DNA of 11,923 bases from Candidatus Krumholzibacteriia bacterium. GTDB taxonomy: Bacteria; Krumholzibacteriota; Krumholzibacteriia; G020349025. The DNA lies in NCBI GenBank assembly GCA_035649275.1, contig DASRJW010000051.1, forward strand, positions 1 through 11,923, given 5' to 3'. A program made the position numbers and the translations under genes. Below are positions 7,688-11,923 of the stretch, one piece after another. The notes under the pieces were generated by a model. The model saw nothing but the letters and a program-made list of their open reading frames with translations. It did no database searches and was not told the DNA's origin. Within the stretch, counting starts at the first letter, position 1; every line of letters begins with the position of its first letter.

Positions 7688-8494
7688 ATGCAGCCGGCCC
7701 AGGCACGGCGACCTTCCAAGCTCCTCGTGGGCATGGTGCACCTGCCGCCGCTCCCCGGCGCGCCGCGGGCCGCTCTCGCCGTGGACGCGATCGAAGCGCA
7801 AGCCCTCGCCGAGGCGCGCACCCTGGCCGATGCCGGCTTCGCTGCCTGCTTGGTGGAGAACTTCGGCGATGCGCCCTTCCACGGCGCCGGCGTCGAGCCC
7901 GTGACGGTGGCGGTGATGGCGCGGGTGGTGGCGTGCCTGCGGCGGGAGCTGCCGGATCTCACCGTGGGGGTGAACGTGCTGCGCAACGACGCGGCGGCAG
8001 CGGTGGCGGTGGCGGCGGCCACCGGAGCGGCGTTCGTGCGGGTGAACGTACACGTCGGCGCCACCGCCACGGACCAGGGCGTGCTCGAGGGCCGCGCCGC
8101 AGAGACGCTGCGCCTGCGCCGCCGGCTCGGCGTTGCCGTGGCCGTTTGGGCCGACGTACAGGTCAAGCACGGCCGCAGCCTGGCGCACGAGAACGTCGCC
8201 GACGAAGCACGCGACGCCGTGCAGCGCGGCCACGCCGACGCGCTCATCGTCACCGGCCGCGGTACCGGTTGGGCCACCAATGTGGACGACCTGCGCAGCG
8301 TCCGCGCCCTCGAGCTCGGCGTGCCGCTCTACGTCGGCAGCGGCGTCACCGAGCAGAGCCTGGGTCTCTACCTGCGCGAGTCCGATGGGATCATCGTCGG
8401 CTCGGCGCTGAAACAAGGTGGCCGCGCCGAGGCTCCCCTGGACCCGGAGCGGGCGCGCCGCTTCGCCGCGACGGCGCGACAGATCTTGGATTGA
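7688..8494 (+). CDS. BtpA/SgcQ-family TIM-barrel protein
   Basis: The 268-residue product has BtpA family signatures: GMVHLPPLPGAP (15-26), ENFGDAPF (57-64), VGVNVLRNDAAAAVAVA, FVRVNVHVGA, VWADVQVKHG (153-162), IVTGRGTGWATNVDDL and a phosphate-site-like VGSGVT with GIIVGSALKQGG near the end. This pattern of beta-strand ends and glycines fits a TIM barrel. The family name comes from a cyanobacterial factor needed for photosystem I stability. Related genes occur widely in non-photosynthetic bacteria and archaea, so a photosynthetic role is not implied here, and the reaction is unknown. The gene lies 16 bases after ddl and 44 before the next gene, so it is probably in the same operon. The Shine-Dalgarno is weak; starts at GTG 7727 or ATG 7733 cannot be excluded but would remove much of the first strand. 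Confidence 0.88.
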   Translation: MQPAQARRPSKLLVGMVHLPPLPGAPRAALAVDAIEAQALAEARTLADAGFAACLVENFGDAPFHGAGVEPVTVAVMARVVACLRRELPDLTVGVNVLRNDAAAAVAVAAATGAAFVRVNVHVGATATDQGVLEGRAAETLRLRRRLGVAVAVWADVQVKHGRSLAHENVADEARDAVQRGHADALIVTGRGTGWATNVDDLRSVRALELGVPLYVGSGVTEQSLGLYLRESDGIIVGSALKQGGRAEAPLDPERARRFAATARQILD

Positions 8495-8538
8495 CCTTGA
8501 GCTCGCGTCGGTCGCAGGATGAAGCGGGGGTACCACGC

Positions 8539-9189
8539 ATGCCCTTCGCCTACTACAAACGCTTGCCGGCTCGCGCCCGGCGCATCTACGACCGCAGCAA
8601 CGAGGTGAGTTTCGTGCGCCTGCCGGCGCCGGAGCGCCTCGAACCGCTGGTGGCGGCTCTGGCGCGAGCCCTGCAGCAATCGGATCGGCCCGCGACGGAG
8701 GTCGCGGCGAGCCGGCTCACGGCGGAGATTCTGGCGGCGCTGCGCGTTTCCGGTCTGCGGCTCCGTGTCCTCGCCAAACGGCCGTCGCACTCCTGGGGCG
8801 AGCTGCATGGTCTCTACGAGCCCGAAGAAGGGAAGAAGCCGCTCGTCACGGTGTGGATGCGGACGGCGCAACGGAAGCAAGTGGTGGCGTTCAAGACCTT
8901 CTTGCGCACGCTCCTGCACGAGATCGGCCACCATCTCGATTACGAGTTGCTGGAGCTGGAAGACTCGTTGCACACCGAGGGCTTCTACAAGCGCGAGTCG
9001 AGTCTCTTCCGCCAGCTGGTGCCGGAGCCGTCGCTCTACGAGGAGCGCACCGGGGTGGCGGCGCCACCGCCGCCCGCCGCGGTTCGGCCTCCCGCCGCAG
9101 CACCGGTCCGCAAGGCACGGCGTCGTTCCGGGGCCGCCAGCGATTCTCCCAAGCTGGAGCAAGGGCGGCTGCCGTTCACGGAGTCGTGA
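8539..9189 (+). CDS. Putative zinc metalloprotease with HEIGHH motif and disordered tail
   Basis: I do not recognise a named family. The 216-residue protein starts MPFAYYKRLPARARRIYDRS and has a central LLHEIGHHLDYE segment with HEIGH at 127-131, the zincin zinc-binding signature. E147 or E153 in TEGFYKRES could be a third ligand; this is inference. There is no signal peptide or membrane segment, so it is probably cytoplasmic. Residues about 175-200 are a Pro/Ala-rich, then basic, linker, and the chain ends with LEQGRLPFTES, which loosely resembles short sliding-clamp-binding peptides. The ATG at 8539 has GGGGG nine bases upstream. An open frame extends far upstream through the BtpA gene but is out of frame with it and not protein-like. 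The gene closes the gltX-ddl-btpA cluster, convergent with rpmB. Catalytic activity is likely but unproven. Confidence 0.75.
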   Translation: MPFAYYKRLPARARRIYDRSNEVSFVRLPAPERLEPLVAALARALQQSDRPATEVAASRLTAEILAALRVSGLRLRVLAKRPSHSWGELHGLYEPEEGKKPLVTVWMRTAQRKQVVAFKTFLRTLLHEIGHHLDYELLELEDSLHTEGFYKRESSLFRQLVPEPSLYEERTGVAAPPPPAAVRPPAAAPVRKARRRSGAASDSPKLEQGRLPFTES

Positions 9190-9343
9190 CCGGCGCAGCT
9201 ACCTCTAGCGAGCCGCGCACAAGCGCAGAATTCCTCCAAGCGCGCACGGGAGAGCTTGCGGCACTACCGGTCGTGTGCGGCGAGCGCGTGGTGGTCGATG
9301 CGGGAGTGGTGGACGGCGATGGCGGCGGCGGCTGCTCGGGAGC

Positions 9344-9580
9344 TCAGATCTTCTCGCCGCGACGTCGTATCGAGGCGATCACCGCGGGGAGCCCACGGCG
9401 GTTGATGATCTTCATCCCATGGGTGCTGAGGCGGAGCCGGATCCAGCGCTTCTCTTCCTCGAACCAGTAGCGCTTGCTCTGCAGGTTCACCTCGAACCGG
9501 CGGCCAGTGCGATTGTTGGCGTGGCTCACCAGGTTGCCGTACTGGGCCTTCTTCCCGGTGACCTGACAGACGCGCGACAT
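9344..9580 (-). CDS. rpmB: 50S ribosomal protein L28
   Basis: This small basic protein of the large ribosomal subunit is 78 residues long, the usual size. The sequence [20 protein letters not shown], then [18 protein letters not shown] and [18 protein letters not shown] is diagnostic. Only one cysteine (C5) is present, so this is a zinc-free form. The start at 9580 is preceded by AGGAG at eight bases; the open frame upstream to 9691 crosses the promoter and is not coding. The gene stands alone, not beside rpmG, and is convergent with the putative metalloprotease gene 154 bases away. No terminator with a U-tract was seen between them. Confidence 0.97.
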   Translation of the reverse strand: MSRVCQVTGKKAQYGNLVSHANNRTGRRFEVNLQSKRYWFEEEKRWIRLRLSTHGMKIINRRGLPAVIASIRRRGEKI

Positions 9581-9662
9581 GGCCTCGACTCCTGAAGTCC
9601 ACGAGACGAGCAGGGAAGCGCACGCCGACTGGGAACGGCCCCAAGTGCGCCAAGGGAGGGCT

Positions 9663-9691
9663 AGAATGCCCGCCCGCGGCGGAAAAGTCAA
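9663..9691 (-). promoter_or_regulatory. Probable sigma70-type promoter of rpmB
   Basis: TTGACT (9686-9691) and CATTCT (9663-9668) on the minus strand are separated by 17 bases. The -35 is strong; the -10 keeps the conserved A2 and T6. The leader to ATG 9580 would be about 75 bases. Confidence 0.55.
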
Positions 9692-9780
9692 CGCGAGGCG
9701 AGGCCCTGGGCTCTAGGGACGTGTCGCGCCGTCTTCCGCTCCAGGATCGACCCAGGCCCTCCACTGCAAGCCCGTCTAAG

Positions 9781-9886
9781 CTCTAAGTCTATTATTAACA
9801 TTCATTTAAACAATCGGAACGAGGGGTCTTGCGCTGTGCATATCGTTATGATATCTTTTTGATTGAATTTTGAAAGGAGGCCGCAC
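9781..9886 (+). promoter_or_regulatory. AT-rich control region of the SPFH/ribbon-helix-helix unit
   Basis: This stretch is markedly AT-rich against its GC-rich surroundings. It contains a -10-like TATGAT (9847-9852, five of six consensus bases) within the inverted repeat ATATC-GTTAT-GATAT (9840-9854), followed by five Ts. No clear -35 was found at 16-18 bases. An excellent AAAGGAGG (9873-9880) ends six bases before the ATG at 9887. The palindrome over the -10 box could be an operator; this is inference. Confidence 0.5.
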
Positions 9887-10756
9887 ATGGCCATGAAGGA
9901 GTTCACCCGCAAGCCGCTCTCGGGCTACCTCGCCCTCGTTCTCGCTTTCCTCCTCCTCGGGTTGGGGATCTGGTTACTCGCCACGGGAGTGCGCGAAGAT
10001 GAGCTTGCGACTGTTCTCGGTGCCGTGGCGGCCTTCCTCGCTTTCGCTCTCTCCCTGCCCGGTTTCTTCGTGGTGAATCCGAACCAGGCGTCGGTGCTGG
10101 TGCTCTTCGGCGCTTACGTCGGCTCGGTGAAGCAGAACGGCTTCTGGTGGGTCAATCCGTTCACGGTGAAACGGAAGCTGTCGCTGCGGGCCCGCAACCA
10201 GGAAGGGGAGCGCCTCAAGGTCAATGACCTGGTCGGCAATCCGATCGAGATCGCCGCGGTCGTGGTTTGGCGGGTGGCGGACACCTACTCCTCCCTCTTC
10301 GAGGTGGAGAACTTCGAGAACTTCGTCGCCGTGCAGAGCGACTCGGCGCTACGGCACCTGGCGAAGGCGTACCCCTACGACGAACCCGAGGGCGGCACCA
10401 TCTCGCTCCGGGGAAGCACCGACGAGGTCTCCGACGCCTTGCGGCAGGAACTGCAGGAGCGCCTGTCCCGCGCCGGCGTCATCGTCGACGAGGCCCGTCT
10501 CAGCCATCTGGCGTACGCGCCGGAAATCGCCAACGCCATGCTGCAGCGACAGCAGGCGGAAGCCATCATCGCCGCCCGCAAGCGCATCGTCGAAGGCGCG
10601 GTCAGCATGGTGGAGATGGCGCTCGACCAGCTCGGTGCCAAACGCCTGGTGCAGCTCGACGAGGAACGCAAGGCCCAGATGGTGAGCAATCTCCTGGTGG
10701 TGCTGACCAGCGAACGGGTGACGCCGGTGATCAACGCCGGCACCCTCTACTCCTGA
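9887..10756 (+). CDS. SPFH (band 7 / prohibitin-like) membrane protein
   Basis: The 289-residue product has two probable transmembrane helices near its amino end (about 12-33 and 42-62), then an SPFH domain starting at [18 protein letters not shown] (about 62-79) and continuing with [37 protein letters not shown] and [15 protein letters not shown]. The C-terminal part, [20 protein letters not shown] through [17 protein letters not shown], is a typical SPFH oligomerisation helix and tail. SPFH proteins form large membrane-bound rings that organise membrane domains or hold proteases; the partner here is unknown. ATG 9887 was chosen for its ideal AAAGGAGG; a longer frame from 9863 would include that ribosome site as codons. 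The next gene begins 12 bases downstream with its own GGGAGG, so they form one transcript. Family assignment is firm, cellular role open. Confidence 0.93.
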   Translation: MAMKEFTRKPLSGYLALVLAFLLLGLGIWLLATGVREDELATVLGAVAAFLAFALSLPGFFVVNPNQASVLVLFGAYVGSVKQNGFWWVNPFTVKRKLSLRARNQEGERLKVNDLVGNPIEIAAVVVWRVADTYSSLFEVENFENFVAVQSDSALRHLAKAYPYDEPEGGTISLRGSTDEVSDALRQELQERLSRAGVIVDEARLSHLAYAPEIANAMLQRQQAEAIIAARKRIVEGAVSMVEMALDQLGAKRLVQLDEERKAQMVSNLLVVLTSERVTPVINAGTLYS

Positions 10757-10768
10757 GGGAGGCGTGAC

Positions 10769-11002
10769 ATGGCGGAGCGCAAAACCATTCTCGTGCGCCT
10801 CCGCCCCGAGCTCTACGCGGCTCTGCGGCGCTGGGCGGCGGACGAGTTTCGCAGCGTCAACGGCCAGCTCGAGTACATCGTGCAGCGCGCCCTGGGTGGG
10901 GAGGGGCGCCTGCCGCGCCGGGGCGGTGGGGAGGCGGAGGCGGAAGACGACTCCGATCCGGAGGCGCCCGCGGGAGGAAAGGTGCCGAGCGCGCCGGAAT
11001 GA
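10769..11002 (+). CDS. Small Arc-like ribbon-helix-helix protein
   Basis: This 77-residue protein begins MAERKTILVRLRPELYAALR, followed by RWAADEFRSVNGQLEYIVQRAL. This is the strand-helix-helix pattern of Arc/MetJ-type DNA-binding proteins, which bind DNA as dimers through the paired N-terminal strands (here about residues 5-10). The last 30 residues are Gly-, Glu- and Pro-rich and probably disordered. GGGAGG lies seven bases before the ATG, and only 12 bases separate it from the SPFH gene stop, so the two are co-transcribed. From memory this SPFH plus Arc-like pairing recurs in other bacteria. It may autoregulate through the palindrome at 9840-9854 or serve as an SPFH partner; neither is shown. 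No toxin gene is next to it, so an antitoxin role is not supported. Confidence 0.85.
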   Translation: MAERKTILVRLRPELYAALRRWAADEFRSVNGQLEYIVQRALGGEGRLPRRGGGEAEAEDDSDPEAPAGGKVPSAPE

Positions 11003-11060
11003 CGACGGTCGCGCCTGCCACCACTTAGGAGCGAGGCCGGGCGCGCCGCGCGCGGCCGGC

Positions 11061-11077
11061 GGCGCTTTGCCAGCGCC
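11061..11077. other. 6-bp hairpin between the ribbon-helix-helix gene and cysS
   Basis: GGCGCT (11061-11066) and AGCGCC (11072-11077) enclose a TTGCC loop. The right arm overlaps the cysS -35 box. It may end the upstream transcript but lacks a U-tract. Confidence 0.35.
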
Positions 11078-11095
11078 CGAGGGCGATGCTAGGCT
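11067..11095 (+). promoter_or_regulatory. Probable promoter of cysS with extended -10
   Basis: TTGCCA (11067-11072, five of six consensus bases) is followed after 17 bases by TAGGCT (11090-11095), directly preceded by TGC, an extended -10 element. Transcription would start near 11102, about 27 bases before the GTG at 11129. Confidence 0.5.
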
Positions 11096-11128
11096 CCCCC
11101 TCCGCCAAAGACGGAGCGGGAGGCTGCA

Positions 11129-11923
11129 GTGGGTCTGCGGGTTTACGACACCTTGACGCGACGGGAGCACGACTTCGTTCCCGTCCACCCGGACCGCGTC
11201 GGCCTCTACGTCTGCGGCATGACGGTGCAGGACAAGCCGCACATCGGACACTTCTTGCCCTTCCTCACCGCCGATGTCCTGCGCCGCTGGCTCGAGCATC
11301 GGGGGTACCGCGTCGTCCACGTGCAGAACTTCACCGACGTGGACGACAAGATCATCGACCGGGCCCGGCGCGAGGGGACGACCCCGGAGAGCGTGGCGGA
11401 GCGCAACATCCTCCGTTGCCACGAAGCCGCCCAGGCGATGAACTTGCTGACCGCGGCGCATTATCCCCGGGTTACCGAACACATCCCCGCGATCATCGCC
11501 CTCATCGAAACGCTGATCGCCCGGGGGCACGCCTATGCCGCACCGGGAGGCGATGTCTACTTCCGCGTGCGCAGCTTCCGTGACTATGGGCAGCTGTCGG
11601 GGCGCAGCGTGGACGACATGCTGAGCGGCACCCGCATCGAAGTCGGCGAAGAGAAGGACGATCCCCTGGACTTCGCCCTCTGGAAAGCGGCGAAGCCGGG
11701 AGAGCCGCAGTGGCCGAGCCCCTGGGGGCCAGGGCGGCCCGGCTGGCACATCGAGTGTTCCGCCATGGCGATGCAGTATCTGGGGGAGAGCTTGGATTTG
11801 CACGGCGGCGGCATGGACTTGATTTTCCCGCACCACGAAAACGAGCTCGCCCAGAGCGAGGCGGCGACGGGGAAGCCGTTCGTGCGCTACTGGATGCACA
11901 ACGGCCTGCTCTACACCCGGGGG
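11129..11923 (+). CDS. cysS: Cysteinyl-tRNA synthetase, 5' part (cut by window edge)
   Basis: This class I synthetase charges tRNA-Cys. The 265 codons present show [16 protein letters not shown] with HIGH at 38-41, [15 protein letters not shown] (66-79), the region [25 protein letters not shown] and [20 protein letters not shown]. Zinc ligands inferred from the family are C29, C210, H235 and E239, all present. The KMSKS motif and the anticodon-binding domain lie past the window. The loop before HIGH reads [13 protein letters not shown], whereas many bacterial enzymes have CGPTVYDxxHIGH; this looks like a lineage variant since all catalytic residues remain. The start is GTG, with GGGAGG five bases upstream; no ATG is usable before the first strand. 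It has its own promoter after the SPFH unit. Confidence 0.96.
   Translation, partial: MGLRVYDTLTRREHDFVPVHPDRVGLYVCGMTVQDKPHIGHFLPFLTADVLRRWLEHRGYRVVHVQNFTDVDDKIIDRARREGTTPESVAERNILRCHEAAQAMNLLTAAHYPRVTEHIPAIIALIETLIARGHAYAAPGGDVYFRVRSFRDYGQLSGRSVDDMLSGTRIEVGEEKDDPLDFALWKAAKPGEPQWPSPWGPGRPGWHIECSAMAMQYLGESLDLHGGGMDLIFPHHENELAQSEAATGKPFVRYWMHNGLLYTRG

Noticed and set aside
6451-8280. Long minus-strand open frame (about 600 codons) opposite ddl and the BtpA gene
   Set aside because: Low-complexity Arg/Ala/Ser-rich translation with no domain features; a shadow of the coding strand.
7688-8494. Evidence of photosynthesis from the BtpA-family gene
   Set aside because: The family is widespread in non-photosynthetic organisms and nothing else in the window is photosynthetic.
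10769-11002. Toxin-antitoxin module based on the ribbon-helix-helix protein
   Set aside because: No toxin-like small gene is adjacent; the neighbours are an SPFH protein and cysS.
10349-11899. Minus-strand open frame of 516 codons spanning SPFH, ribbon-helix-helix and cysS genes
   Set aside because: Crosses three real genes and two intergenic regions without any recognisable motif.

Overview
The window is a GC-rich chromosomal segment from an uncultured-type bacterium. All frames show strong G/C preference at third codon positions, which also leaves long spurious antisense open frames. A protein with a signal peptide and a C-terminal Omp85-like outer-membrane barrel points to a Gram-negative (diderm) cell. 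The mix of genes (serC with the NFNPGPAALP start, gltX, ddl, a BtpA-family gene, an SPFH plus ribbon-helix-helix pair, cysS) would fit a lineage such as Eisenbacteria, Gemmatimonadota, Acidobacteriota or a deltaproteobacterium-like group. The phylum cannot be settled from this sequence alone. No mobile element, CRISPR array, rRNA or tRNA was seen.

Layout. On the minus strand, positions 1-613 hold the 5' part of phosphoserine aminotransferase (serC), with a likely sigma70-type promoter at 678-707. A 409-base intergenic stretch with two GC-rich hairpins separates it from a 1171-residue secreted protein (1023-4538, minus). That protein joins a gluzincin-type metalloprotease domain, a TolB/PD40-like propeller and an outer-membrane barrel, and it has a very good promoter at 4626-4654. 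A 543-base divergent intergenic region with four GGATCC palindromes leads to a plus-strand cluster: gltX (glutamyl-tRNA synthetase), ddl (D-Ala-D-Ala ligase), a BtpA-family TIM-barrel protein, and a 216-residue HEIGH-motif putative metalloprotease (5082-9189). rpmB (ribosomal protein L28) faces this cluster from the minus strand at 9344-9580, with its own promoter. An AT-rich control region (about 9781-9876) drives a tight two-gene unit on the plus strand: an SPFH/band-7 membrane protein and a small ribbon-helix-helix protein. The window ends inside cysS (cysteinyl-tRNA synthetase, GTG start at 11129), again with its own promoter.

How the genes fit together. Most of the window is housekeeping: serine synthesis, two aminoacyl-tRNA synthetases, one ribosomal protein and one cell-wall precursor enzyme. 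The less ordinary parts are the protease-propeller-barrel protein, which by architecture could act in outer-membrane protein handling, the short HEIGH protein with a disordered tail, and the SPFH/ribbon-helix-helix pair, whose control region contains a small palindrome over the probable -10 box.
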